Origin: a virus
Reading direction: 5' to 3' (one strand)
IMG/VR virus record: IMGVR_UViG_3300035188_000399
Coordinates: 1-64,000 of that record
Length of the DNA stretch: 64,000 bases
Below the pieces are notes generated by a model that was not told where the DNA came from, did not search any database, and saw only the letters and a program-made list of their open reading frames with translations. Below, piece after piece: positions 8,901 to 19,700 of the stretch. The stretch's first letter is position 1. The number at the start of each line of letters is the position of its first letter. The translations under genes were made by a program, and so were the position numbers.

Positions 8901-9454
8901 TCAGGTGAATCACTATTATCGTAGTTATTACTATACTGCGGTGAACCGAATGTACCTAAAGAAGGGTCTGATAAATATTTAGAGTCATCAATAATTACAT
9001 CATATACACCATTAATCTCTCCTAAGCAAAGCGCTTGTTGAAAAAATAAAAATTCATTTCGTTTACCTGTTAAATCTTCATCTAGTTGTGTATTTGTTTT
9101 GTTTGTCCAATTTTTAGTAATACCTTCATAGCTTTTAGTGATATTATTATACTTGCCTACTAAAATACTTCCTGTAGTATTAGATTGAACTCCTGACACA
9201 AAAGATTTGTCAGCATTACTTTCTACATAATCAAATGTGCCACTTGTTTCATGGAATACCCGAATACCACCTACTTTTGCTCTGCCGTAAACTAAGGCTA
9301 AATTATCTGGTTTTCCTTCAACGACCATTTCATAGCCTTTACGGGCTTCTACTCCGGACATATCAGGGCCTTTCGGCTTCTTAGCTAGAATCATTTGAAC
9401 TACAGATAAGACAAGTGATATACCTGCCAATACTAGTGATGTAATAGCTGCCAT
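2993..9454 (-). CDS. Tail-tip / host-specificity protein, J-like, with S74 chaperone end
   Basis: 2153 residues, the last of the lambda-like tail-tip series and directly after the L-like gene. An N-terminal hydrophobic helix (residues 4-23) and the GYEMVVEGKPDNLALVYGRA segment match the start of J-like central tail proteins. Residues from about 790 look like fibronectin type III modules. Collagen-like runs such as KGEKGDTG occur near 1496. The last ~100 residues form an intramolecular chaperone of the peptidase S74 family, with SSDERLKDN near 2055 as the usual Ser-Asp cleavage site, and a coiled-coil end. It should form the central tip, with the C-terminal chaperone removed after trimer folding. 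Confidence 0.85.
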   Translation of the reverse strand: MAAITSLVLAGISLVLSVVQMILAKKPKGPDMSGVEARKGYEMVVEGKPDNLALVYGRAKVGGIRVFHETSGTFDYVESNADKSFVSGVQSNTTGSILVGKYNNITKSYEGITKNWTNKTNTQLDEDLTGKRNEFLFFQQALCLGEINGVYDVIIDDSKYLSDPSLGTFGSPQYSNNYDNSDSPETKKWDNPKYPRSAYRIDVHHSSAQREIEPDVLVDGGYEKADSIFAANFSDRKDAIFKGMTYASCVFRLDKDDPQFSQVPNLQFLVEGRKVREIIKTGDQYALSTPKVYTNNPAYCLLDYLTDSVAGAGIDIDEEIDLTTFYHAAQICNTPVKMDAEAGGHIWKPIDGSRNGDDRNIGKRNVPLYECNILIDTNKAIRDNVEEILATMSDARLIWARGKYSLLLEYVNNATDDLIPPADIELHTLTDDDIVLDQDIEIAYPSASNRYNYCTIKFHNESNDFKDDAVSWPHKINDTTLRGYGGIKYPIADFTWKDEGGARKLLNKYGVWNGTLNNTTLTYYIIRNFVAGDENKSHFYDLEFAADDAAVITIYDGATNNIIVGPITTSFQEGTFVQKVKDINLPPFRTQFDPIASEGGDDVYTIIPNHYYKVIITAGNTKEEKGVSAALKQSVGTEILWTTREIAYQGVQQLDYTNTTYLQMKEEDNGIALELETSYAGITDYYHALAKAEELVKTSRTAYTIKFKYVVREKYFEPGDYFIINSETLGIMSTSANVPIGEKHNYFRINSVKISEDNTCEVNAQRFHWSQLAWMDKENEYLRPINKYATVIAAPTDVHLIKEAYNENSLGVLKWSAAEEVDLINYVIYIYEGSDIDSISPPVFNEIGRTIIGEFVLPLLNISSAIFAVRTQTRTGFSPYAYSSTVEAEMFDNAVYTYPGFSISNVSNVISWTAFSVYKDSIKLGDVAAGSHTALTQEGILYIYYDNGMLFSYDVNAFRNKRLVATYEHGVVIKPIKVQIYPPTSLKVTGSSDTTFNTKDVEISWENLSVQPVKPSKYLVQILSLADDLKKSYTISLTSFKLTKEMNVEIFGTATRSFKIKIYGIDAANNATTGYLSATLSNNEPSSLDLTITKGITSSIVQSEIDSDKDIIKYVFKQYTSASAIVAGEEIESTSNYAVFNTEANTNYWYTVTVYDDYGVGTESDKLLSKSGGINSDSIFLYKRSTATTISVPSTTLSYTFSTKALAGALDGWSTSIPTGTDQLYMTMASVISISDIDDILATEWATPVKYETGFVSFRSAIVPAYQRSVDVLTSNPGIVTYDFTTNSITTEALANGWQKTIPSGNDPLYITTAIANSKETTDSIAASEWSTPVVLSKDGQKGQGKVKGISFCRHTAAPNPPASTDGTFSAPNATGVITVGSPAVAVTGVTWSDGIPPGESQLYMTTRLFTSDAVGQGDWTTPVAISKTGPGSKIRYIFSSSTSATAPALPSTNITADTTDWKLTGASDSRWMSVQVNTLDATNTIVSSYGAWSTAALIKGEKGDTGLSAVLSNQYQGIPCNAAGTPLTGAFNTATTTMRVYKGSTEITSLCTFSVTKTDVTCTEATTSRTQTVTAIAANTGSVKITATETATNLTVDAVFSLAKQLQGPQGDYANGTDAVLYEVSANSPTTVKSLAGTYSPTTIVFSSFRTVGNSGKSAYSAYWRVYIDGVETEVVTDAQATATTTRTVTVSGASTVAVKAYWHPYRTDPYFLDMDTTTIVPAGPKGADSTVQGPNGAGSLVVYKAGTMASYPAKPTGLSYAASTTEYTTGWKIASANVTLGSGEILFQCDGSYVAGGTTITWTEVYPSLLKVGTLDAITVITGNLKSASTGRRLTINDSNEHEFRCLDASGNQVATMGDDGSTSAEEIFRADLRYTQTYGQANSASTAFNAEMPGSLTGRGANYTSTGFQATTTDSDANNNPRLFGAIGRMRANSVGTVDTGYGALFLSSIKDATKMKRAYLAMEESGFDCGAYIDYRIRYPIIGQFMARTDVTLSTSTSAGLFRYLSYRDRPPGSFPGWDAYNEVTLADATYAVNATGSMKTNSSMTAASYVTSSDERLKDNLVPIPNALDKISTLTGYTFTWNDLSKRHETAIKNDVGLIAQQVKEVLPEAVFEDEENYLQLDYTSIIPLLVNAINELKAEVDNLKGKL

Positions 9455-10080
9455 TATTTTCTACCCCACTTTACAATTATATTGGTAGAGCCTTCATAAA
9501 CTTGATCACAGGAAGTATCTTTTGCATCCATTTCTTTAACTTTTTCACGAGTAATGAAGAACGGTTTCTTCATATCTAAGTTGCACATTGGACTTGACCC
9601 GGTAATTGAAATCAAACTTTCACCTAAACCCCCAGCTTTAATTGTTCTATTGGCGCTATCAATGCGGCCTCTGTAAGTTATGATTGTATCATTAATATCA
9701 ACCATAGGTTTAGAATTTAATGGATCGATAAACCCAAGTCTACATTCAATCTTTCTTCCGACAAGACTATTCTCCAAGTCTGCTATTCTTGTAAATTCAG
9801 GATCAGAAAATACAATTTTATATTGTTCTCTATCTACAATAGAAGAATTTTGAGGAGGATCAGCAGCTAGCAGAGTTCCGTCAGCAACAAATAAATATTT
9901 AGGATTGTTTTGATCATTACCGTCTATTAATTGTATGTCATTGTAATGACTAGTTGAAGCATAAATATTAATTGGTTTTGTTTCAGTCTCATGAGAGGCA
10001 CGCTCTATTCGTACCATTGAGAAATATTCTATAGCATCACTATTTAATGCTCTTTGTATGTTTTCAGAGAAAGGGATCAT
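9454..10080 (-). CDS. Tail-tip protein, lambda L / DUF2163-like
   Basis: 208 residues between the M-like and J-like genes, each overlapping by one base (ATG/stop). The segment IECRLGFIDP, the GESLISITGSSPMCN region and a cysteine-containing end (SCDQVYEGSTNIIVKWGRK) resemble the hub-type proteins of siphoviral tail tips. The zinc or iron-sulfur cysteine set of lambda L is not complete here. It likely links the tail tube to the J-like protein. Confidence 0.65.
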   Translation of the reverse strand: MIPFSENIQRALNSDAIEYFSMVRIERASHETETKPINIYASTSHYNDIQLIDGNDQNNPKYLFVADGTLLAADPPQNSSIVDREQYKIVFSDPEFTRIADLENSLVGRKIECRLGFIDPLNSKPMVDINDTIITYRGRIDSANRTIKAGGLGESLISITGSSPMCNLDMKKPFFITREKVKEMDAKDTSCDQVYEGSTNIIVKWGRK

Positions 10081-10712
10081 TATACTGCCTCGATTAATTT
10101 AATGGAACCATTATCCATAAGTATACCATCTTCGTATACCATACCTATAACAGTGTCCGTATCATATTTCATATTAATAATAATATCATCTTTATATCTA
10201 ATACCTTGACCATCAACAACAGCTTTTCTTAACTGAGGATACACATGCAATTTAAAATGCTCTAAGCTTGACGTTATAGTATCCTGTGTTAACATATATA
10301 CTTTTGTATGTGATTCAGTTGCAAATTGTATAAATGTACCTTTAGGTAATAGTTTGCCACCATTTCCTGAAGTTACGGCTTGAACCCATAATGAAGATTC
10401 ACTTGCAGCAGTTGCTTCTGCAGTCATTGTAGCTGTCATTGTTAAGTTTGCTTTTGCCCCAACATTTTGGGGCATCAGTGCTTTAACAACCTCACCATGC
10501 CCTTTCGTTACAAAATTAACAAATAGTTCGTTTGCTGTTGTGTGAAGGGGAGATAGCTTCGTATCTATCTCCCATCTTTGAGCTGTACGTCTATATGTCA
10601 GTCTTTTCAACGAAAGGGTATCTGATGAGAATATCGGATGATTGCTTCTTACTGTCATTGGACTAGTGAATGCAGCAATAACCTTTGTTCCGTCCCAGAT
10701 ACCGTATGCCAT
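10080..10712 (-). CDS. Distal tail protein, lambda M / DUF2460 position
   Basis: 210 residues, mostly beta-strand by composition, located immediately after the tape measure gene where lambda has M. It starts MAYGIWDGTKVIAAFTSPMT. Sequence alone gives no strong family motif, so the assignment rests on position, size and one-base overlaps on both sides. Confidence 0.6.
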   Translation of the reverse strand: MAYGIWDGTKVIAAFTSPMTVRSNHPIFSSDTLSLKRLTYRRTAQRWEIDTKLSPLHTTANELFVNFVTKGHGEVVKALMPQNVGAKANLTMTATMTAEATAASESSLWVQAVTSGNGGKLLPKGTFIQFATESHTKVYMLTQDTITSSLEHFKLHVYPQLRKAVVDGQGIRYKDDIIINMKYDTDTVIGMVYEDGILMDNGSIKLIEAV

Positions 10713-13700
10713 TATCGTTTATATCCTGTTTCTCGATTTTGTGAATTAACACCATCTGCAATAGATGGCATCATTTTATATATCTCAGATTTTGTTTGTC
10801 TAGAGATATCTCCAGTTATATTTAAATTGATTACTTGTTGTGTTTTGCCTTTGCCTGTAGACATACTGACAACTGGCTTAGCACTCCTTGTGGTTGGCGT
10901 CGCCATCACAGAACTCGATGCGTTTACAAGACCACCTGTAGCAAATGTTGGTATTTGGCCATTATTAATTTGATGCAGTAAATTACGGTGCTGTGACGCG
11001 GCTGAAGCACGCACTACAAATTCACCTGTAGATAACATAGCAGGGATTGAATCAGATGTACTAGTTCCTGGGCCAGTTACAGTACCGCCTGTAGCCATGC
11101 TTAAAGATGAAAAGCCTAGACTGTCTGCAGAGAGTGCTCCGCCACCACCGCCAGAACCACCACCAAATATATTACCTATGCCATCAAATCCACCGCCACC
11201 ACCAAATAAATTACCAATAGCAGGGAATATCTTAGCAAGCGGTCCAATCATTTTAAAGATTGGTCCAAGTAGCTTCATTATCATATCCATAATGCCTCCG
11301 CCACCACCGCCTCCGCCACCATCTGCCATAGATGCGGCTTGTTGACCAATACTCATGCCTGAGCTTGCAATAGACATAACACCCGCTAATGCACCTAAGA
11401 AGTGGTGTTCAACTTCACCATTATTAATACCCATTAACATAGGTAAATTCTTTCTAGTAGCTGCAGCATTTACAACAAATTCGCCATTAGACAACATAGC
11501 CGGAATAGAGTCTGAAGTAGCTGTTCCTGCGCCTGTGACTTGACCACCAGTTGCAAATCCAAACGCTCCAAACATTTTAGAAAAGTCAAGATTTTTAAAG
11601 AAATCGAATATGCCGCCACCGCTTCCAGGTTCGCCTATCATTCCAGCTAATGGAGCAGGGCTACCGTTCATAGTGCCTGAGCCTATTAATGGAGTAATAT
11701 CTGTTGGACCACCCCCACTATCAGGTAACGCAAAAGTTTGAGCACTATCCATTCCTGTTTGTCTAGATAAGTTAGTCATACCTTCTGGTATTGTTCCTGG
11801 AGCATAATTGATATTATTACCATTTGCATCTATACCATTAGACACTCCAAGTGAATTAGCAGTCTTAGCATCAAACACGCCTGCCATTTTATCAACCGCA
11901 CCGCCTAATCCTCCTGCACTCACAGCAGTCTCCAATGCTGTTGCAGCTGCCTCTAAGTGTATTGCGGCTTGTAGTAATTTATCACTAGGATTGCCATTTA
12001 ATAAATTTAAGAAATTTCCTAATGCACCAGCAATACCTATAGCTCCGCCAAGTGTGCTATTACCACCTGCACCAGCTAAATTACCTGCGGCTCCAGCGAC
12101 ACCCGCTAAACCACTAATGATACCGCCTGCTGATCTTCTAAGTACTTTTCCGCTATTAATTGCTTCTAACAACGCTATATTTTCTTTAGTGTCTTTAGCA
12201 TTAATAATAAATTCGCCATTAGATAGCATTGTTGGAATAGAATCAGATGTGCCAGTACCTGGTCCGCTTATTTTACCACCAGTTGCAGCAAAGCCAAAAT
12301 CAAGATTCTTAAACCACTCCTCTATGCCAAAGCCGAAACTGTCAGCGCCTGTTGTTGTGCCTTGTAGCGGTCCAACAAAATCAGATCCACCTTGTGAGCC
12401 AGGTTGAATAGGGCCAACAAAATTATCAGCACCAGGAGTTCCTGATTGAAGGTCATCACCAAATATACCACCTGGTTCAAACATATTAGTAAAGAAATTA
12501 CCAGTATCAGCTTTAATATTGGGAAGTGAACTTGGTAAATTACTACCGCCACCACTGCCTCCCGCGCCACCACTTAACCCTGCAAACTTATTAACAGCAT
12601 CAGCAAAGATTTTAGAAGCCGACATCTGAATTTCTTCAGGAGACATATTGGAAATATCTTTCTTAGTAAGATCGTCCCACCAGCCACTAATACCGCCACT
12701 AAACTTGTCCCATGTCATATTACCTGTAAAGATATCTTTTATACCAGATCCAATACCGCTGAACATAGATGAAATGCCTTTACCTGCATTATTAAATGCT
12801 CTAGACAATGGACCATTTTTACCAAGGCCTATTGTATTAGTAAAAGAATTTGTAAACATATCAACAACTTGATCTTTAATACCAGTCATTAATTTGCTGC
12901 CAAAAGTTCCAAGCACTGATTTATCTTCATCTTTTTGTTGATTTAATAAACCTTTAAATGCATCTTTAAACGTAGATGTAAATGAATCTGCAAATGTTTT
13001 ACCTGCTTCTTTAGCCGCATTAGCTGCTTCAGTAACAGAGTCTCCCATTTCCTTCATCTTTTCATCTAAATCAGTAATTTTCTTTGCAGTATCTACTGTA
13101 GATAAACCAGACTTTTTCTCTGAATCAAGTTTATCTTGCAAAGATTCACGGTATATAGACATTGCTCTAAGTGTAGCTTTTTCAGCAGGATTCATACTGG
13201 ATACAATATCTTTTCCTAGTCCACTAAATTTGTCTAATACTGCATCAACATTTTTACCTGCACCTTTTTCAAATGCAACAAAATTAAGCATGCGATTAGA
13301 AGGCTGATTAGCATTTAAACCTTCATTATAAGACGTACGTAGAGTTGTAAGCTGATTCAATGAACTTAAAAATCCTTCTACAGGCTGCCCCTTACTTGCG
13401 GCTGCATTAATCATATCTGTTTTAGTATTAATATCTTCAGTAATACCTAGTAAAAATTGAACTGATTCTTCTCCAAGTTTATTAGCAAGTTCCTTATCTA
13501 CAACACCAAAATCAACTAAAGCTCCTCTAATATTTTCACCAAATTTATTTCTAATTTCATCAAATCTGGCTTTTTCGGATGTATATTTAATTGTTGCTTC
13601 TTGCGCAGCTTGTGCAGATGTAGCTTGAAATTTAGATAAACTAACATTAGAAACTTTTTGCTCACTTGGTTCAGTAGGCTTACGTCCTTCCATTGCTACA

Positions 13701-16700
13701 GCTTTGCCAGCTTTGATGCCAGCTCTGCCCTCATAGATTGCCATGAACTCTTCTTGCTTATCGTAACCTCTTCCTAGTTTAGCACCGGTCTGACCAGCAG
13801 CATATGCTCTGAATGCATCAGGAATATTCTTAAACATTTGAAGGTTAAGATACAAGTATTTAGCTATGCCTCTTAAAGAGTCTGCTTCATTAGTTTTATC
13901 AACACCTAAGAATTTTGCAGTAGCATTATTTATTTGTCCTAATCCAAAAGAAGTATCTATTACGCCTGGCTTGACTTTTGCAGGTATATTGTACCCTTGA
14001 GATTCATGTTGTACAACTGTTTTGACCATTTCTGCGGTTACGCCAGGAAATTCCTTAATCGCATCATTAATCAAATCACTCCATTTTTCTACATTAGCTT
14101 CAAATACAGGTTTTGCTGCAGGAGATTTAATAGTAGAATGAATCTTATCCATTGCACTATCAAGCCATGAAGAAGTTCTTGGGCCTGTAGAAGGTTTAGC
14201 TTCAGGCATATATGGCGATAATACACTTGGTGTTTCTTTAGCAGGCACTTCTAAACTCTTTGTTGCCATAGATCCTGCCAGCTCATCAACTTTAATGCCT
14301 AAATTATCTAGGCTAGTTGTTAATGTCTTAGTGGCGTCAATGCTATTTTCTAAGGGGGTTTGAAGCATTTTGTTTAAATCAGAACCTTTACTTAGAAAAT
14401 CATCTGTAAGCTTTTTAAGAATTTCAGCAGAGTTTGTTTTATCAAATCTGTTTAAAATTTCTTTTTGTGCATCAGAAAGTCCTGACATACCAGCAATACG
14501 ATTTAGCATTGAAAGATTAGAAGCTTCACTTGCTAATCCTTTTCCTTGATCAGACATTGCAGAGAGTCTATATGCACTAATATTTAATTCTGGCAATCCT
14601 GCTTTTATTTTAGCTAATGATGCATCAATACCATCAGTAAATGACTCTTCTACGCTATTTGCAAGATCTTTGAAAAATGTAATAAATGTTCCAGCTCTTT
14701 CAATTTCTTTTAATTTGCCAAATAGATTTTTAGCCTTGTCACTAAATTCATCACCACTCTGGGATAACGCATCTTCTAGTTCAATTTTGAATTTTTGAGC
14801 TGCACCAATTAAACCTCTAACAATGCCATTAGGCAATTTAGCTAAATCTCTGTCTGTTATATCAGTTTTGAATATATCTCTAACATTGCTTGTTTTAGAA
14901 GTAATATCATCAAAAGTAGATTTAAATCTTTCTAAATTCTTTTCAGCAGAATTTAATTCATTTTTCCATTGTACAAATAATTCAGGATCTTTTGTAGATG
15001 AAATCTTTTCTTTCAAAGATTCAATCGCAGCATTCATACCAAATAAAGTCATTAGACTATCTTGATTAACATACTTACGATTCATTAAGTCTGCAGCTGC
15101 TGAAAGCCTTCCACTGGTTAAAGTACCTTTTCTTGCTAAAGAAGATTCAACAGCAACTTTGCGGCCTCTATCTTCTTCTGCAACAATTTGTTGATATATC
15201 TCACGTTGCTTGTCTGCAGAATTAGGTGTTTTAGCTAAAGCTGTTAATTGCTCTTTAAGATTTGCAATATGTAAAGCAGATTGTCTTAATATTTCAGCTT
15301 GCTCTGGAGAAATTAATTGAATTTCCTTATCAGATATCTCACTAATAAATACGCCAAAACTTTCTTTAAGTGGTACTAAATCTACTGATTTTATTGAAGA
15401 CACTAAATTCTCAGCTCTGCTATTTAGTTCAGCTAATTTCTCACCATTATCTTTATAGATTTGTTTTTGAAGATTTATATCAGCTAATTCTATACCAATG
15501 CTGTCAATTTTCTCTTTAGTGTATCCTGCGTATTCTGAGGTTACTCTATTGATAGAATTACTTAAAAGAGCTTCATCTGTCAACAACTTAGCTGTTAATG
15601 GATTGGTTTTTGCTTTCTCCATTAACTTTTGCAACTCAGAATATTTAGTAATTTCTAAATCTAAAGATGTTGTATTTCCCGCCTCTTCAATATCTTTTCT
15701 GATTTGAAGAATATTATTATACTCATCCTGTAGTTTCTTATATTGCGCTGTGCCTTCTAATTGACTCATCAGCCCTGGCTTTTCAGGAATTTCTGGTAAT
15801 GCAACTTTACCTATTGTAGCTTTAAATTTAGTATCTCTTACGGCAGCTAAAGGGCCTTCTAAATCAGTTTTAGGTAAATTTTCAAAAGCTTTAGGTAATT
15901 GAAAACCTAATTCTTCAGAATATCCTTTAATAGATTCTCTTATTGATTTATCAGCACTTGCGTTTTTATCTGCTAATGCTTGACCGTATTGCTTTAAAGA
16001 TTCTGCTGTAATTTTAAGATTTACTCTTACATCTGTATTATCAGTTTCTTGAGCTTGTTGATCTAATCTTTTAATAGATGCAGTTAATGAATTAAACTTA
16101 CCTGCTAATTCATCTGTCATTATAAAAGAATTTGAATCTATTTTAATACCTATCGCTTTAGCATCTGAAATAGTCTTATTAAATTTCTGCTGAGATTTAG
16201 CAGCGTCTTCCATTTGCCAAATATATTTATTACGAGCTATTACTAAATTATTCAACTCTGCTATAAGCGGTTTTATAGCTTCTGAATTTTTATAGATATT
16301 TTCATCTAAATATTTTTGACTTTTAATCTCAGGATTAGCAAAAGGTAAAGCTTCTTTTACACTGCTTATTAAAGCTGGTGTTGCTTTATTTAATGTTGTT
16401 AATGCATTTCTAATAGATTCGTCAAATGGAGCTGTAATGGCCGATGTATTTCTTTCAAAAGATTTATTAATATCATCTAATACCATCGTCAAACTAGTAT
16501 CATTTAACTTTACATCAATTTGATACAGGTCTGCTTCAGGTAATTTATTACTTCCAATTTTAGATGCAATTTCTTGATTAGCAACTTTAGAATTAAACCC
16601 ATAAACAGCTTTCTGCTCATTAGTTAATTCACCAATTTTCAAACTTTCTTTAAGTTTAGGAATTCCTTTTTGTATATCAAACTTAGATTCAGCTACAGCT

Positions 16701-19700
16701 CTTTGCGCCCATATTTCAACAGCTCTATTTCGAGCTTGAAGATCTTCAATGCTTTTATCTATTTCGTCACGACTACCTTCAATACTTGTTTTACGGAAAT
16801 CGTCAATACTGTCAGCAAATTTAGATACTGCACCGTCTAAGCCTTCTCTTACTTTTGGAGTCAATAGCTCACGATTTACTTGAGAAAGATCATAGCTAAT
16901 AGATACACCTGCAGTTGCAAGTAAGCCTTTTTGTTGCTTAGACAACCCTGATGTAATATCCATTGGCTCATATTTGAAACCTAAAATTTCTTTAAGTTTT
17001 ACAATCACATCACTAAGATTTTCTGACCAGCTTTTAGACGTATTGACAAATCCTTCAAATATAGCAAAAGCCAGTGTAATGCCAGCTATTAATAGTCCGA
17101 TAAATCCTTTCTTTAAAGGACTCATTGCAGATTCAATAATTGCTGTAGATAATGATTTTCCTAACTTCCAACCTATAATTGCACCAATTAAGTTGCCTAT
17201 TCCTTCTAATTCTGGACGATGTAACATTACATTGGCGATATACTCTCCTGCAAAACCACCTGCAAGACTTGCTGCTATACGTGTAATACCGCCCATTGCT
17301 GTACCTAGTAGCGATACTGGCAATGTTAAAATTGAAGTAAACTGCGCATTAATAATAGAACGAAAACTTAATAACATTACACCTAAATACGCCAACAGTT
17401 GTGTAGTCTTATTTGATATAGCTTCAATAAATGCATCTACAAAACCATATCCAGCTTGTTCTCCGGCTTTTGAATAATAGTTTATAAATGTCTCATAACC
17501 TATAAATGCAAATGAAATAACAAAGAACGCTTTTGTACTTGCAAATGTTGCAAATAATGTTTTTACAGTATCAACGGTTGCTTTAAGTCTTGCTACGAAA
17601 GGTGCAAAATCCATGGTAAAAAGCGCTTTAATTAAATCAAAGAACGCGAATGCTGTTGCCTCAACTAGAGTATAAGTTAATTTTACAGTTTCCCATATAA
17701 CTTTTCTAAATTTTATCGTTACAAATAAAAGAGCTCTTCCAACAGCAGCTAGTAGATTGTATACAACATCCCATCCGATAGCGGAAAGTAATGAAAATGA
17801 AACACCACTTGCAACAACAGCATCTCCAATTTCTTGAGTGTATTGCTGTAATTTTGCTTGAAGCTGTGTCATACTCGAAGACATGTAATCAGAGAAGTCA
17901 CTAAAAGCGGCTATAGCTATTCCGATAGCGACTGACCACACAATTATAATACCTTCAACACCTACAATTGCCGCTCTAAACAATAATGCATTTTTTATAA
18001 AGTTTAAAATTTGAAGATTTATTGCTTCGACTCCCACTGCGGCAGAAAGTTTGTTTGCAAAATGCACAGCGGCTTTTATCATAAGTAATATAGCTGATAA
18101 CATTCCTACAAGCATAGCTGTATTACCAAAAGTAGATAATGCTTTGGCTAATTCAACAAATGGCGCACCAATATCGTGTCTTAACTGTCTAAATCCTTTC
18201 CATAACCCTGTAACAGATTCAGTAAATGCATCAAAATATGATATATCCCCTTTGACAGCACCACTTAAATTGTCTAATACAATATTTAATGGTATCAATT
18301 CTTTGACAATTGATTGTCCTGCATCTGCCATTGCATCTGCTGTAGGATTAATTGCTTTTTGAGTCTCTAGGTTGTATTTAAATCCGCCTGTACCTGTAAG
18401 TTCTTTATTTAAAAAGGTTTGTTCGGGTACAGAAGGTTTATTGAAATCACCAGCCTGTACTGCTATTACGAATTTTTCAAATTCAGCTTTACGATCGCCC
18501 CAAATTTTTTTCATTGCCTCCATAGTACTGTCAAGGCCTGTTTTAGGTAACTTAGGCCCCATGAGCATAGAATCTAATTCAGATTGATCAAAGGAACTTG
18601 GTGTATTTTTTCTAATTACATTTTCTGTAAAGTTGTCTACACCTTCACTCCATTTATCTTTTAAAGACTGCCAACCGTCTTTAATCTGATCCCAACGACT
18701 TCTAAAATATGTCGCATCAGTCATAGTGGTATCAGCAGATGCTGTAGCAGTATTAGGATCAAATACAGTTGTAGAAAGATTTTTATTTTCCTGCATATTT
18801 GCAACTAATTGCGTATACATATCTTTCTTTGGAAGATCTGCTTGAGCTACATCAACTTTTGTTTCTGGCAGTTTATTCAATTCTTTTAAATTAGCAATCA
18901 GATACCCAAGCGCAGTAGTAACAGCAAGAATTGCGCCTACACGCATAAATTTAGCAAAATCAAAAACTTTAATAAATGCAAATGCAATATCTTTAATAAA
19001 TAATAAAAGAATTCCAAGATTACTCATTAATTCTTCAATAAATATTAATGATTTGCTAAACATCTTTTCTAAGAATGGCGCACCAGGATTTAATGGCGGT
19101 ATTACCAAACTGAAAAGCAGCGTTGCTAATCTTACACTATATGGTGCAATAGCAATAGCTAATTCATTTATCATCGGAAATAGGACACCTTTCGTTATAT
19201 AAGAAAATACTTCTTTTCCGTATATAGCAAAACCGCCTGTAATGATTTGAAATATAGTATGTGTTAAGGGACTATCTTTAAACACTACATCAAACGCTCC
19301 AAGCATATCAAGAGCAAGCGCAGTCATTCCAAGCATCATTGTTTTACGACCAGGGCCGAATAATTCTCTAGAGATAAACGCTAAAGGACTTGCTGCCCAT
19401 GTTGATGCCGAAGACCCTAAATTTCCAGCAAAGAATCTGCCTACACCTGCAGTCAGAGCACTTAATGCAGCAATCTTTTCTGTAAATAAGCCAAGCATGC
19501 CAAACAGTGAAAGCACTTTACTTCCAAAAAGCCATGTACCTATTAGCCCAAAAGCGGTGTTTAAACCCATTCCCTCTAATAGTGTAAATATACCACTTAC
19601 AAACCCACCTATTGGAAATAAACCTTCTAAAAGACCTTGTCCAAATCCGCCTAAGAATCCAAATACTTGTTTCAATATACTAGGTAATTCTGTAATTAAA

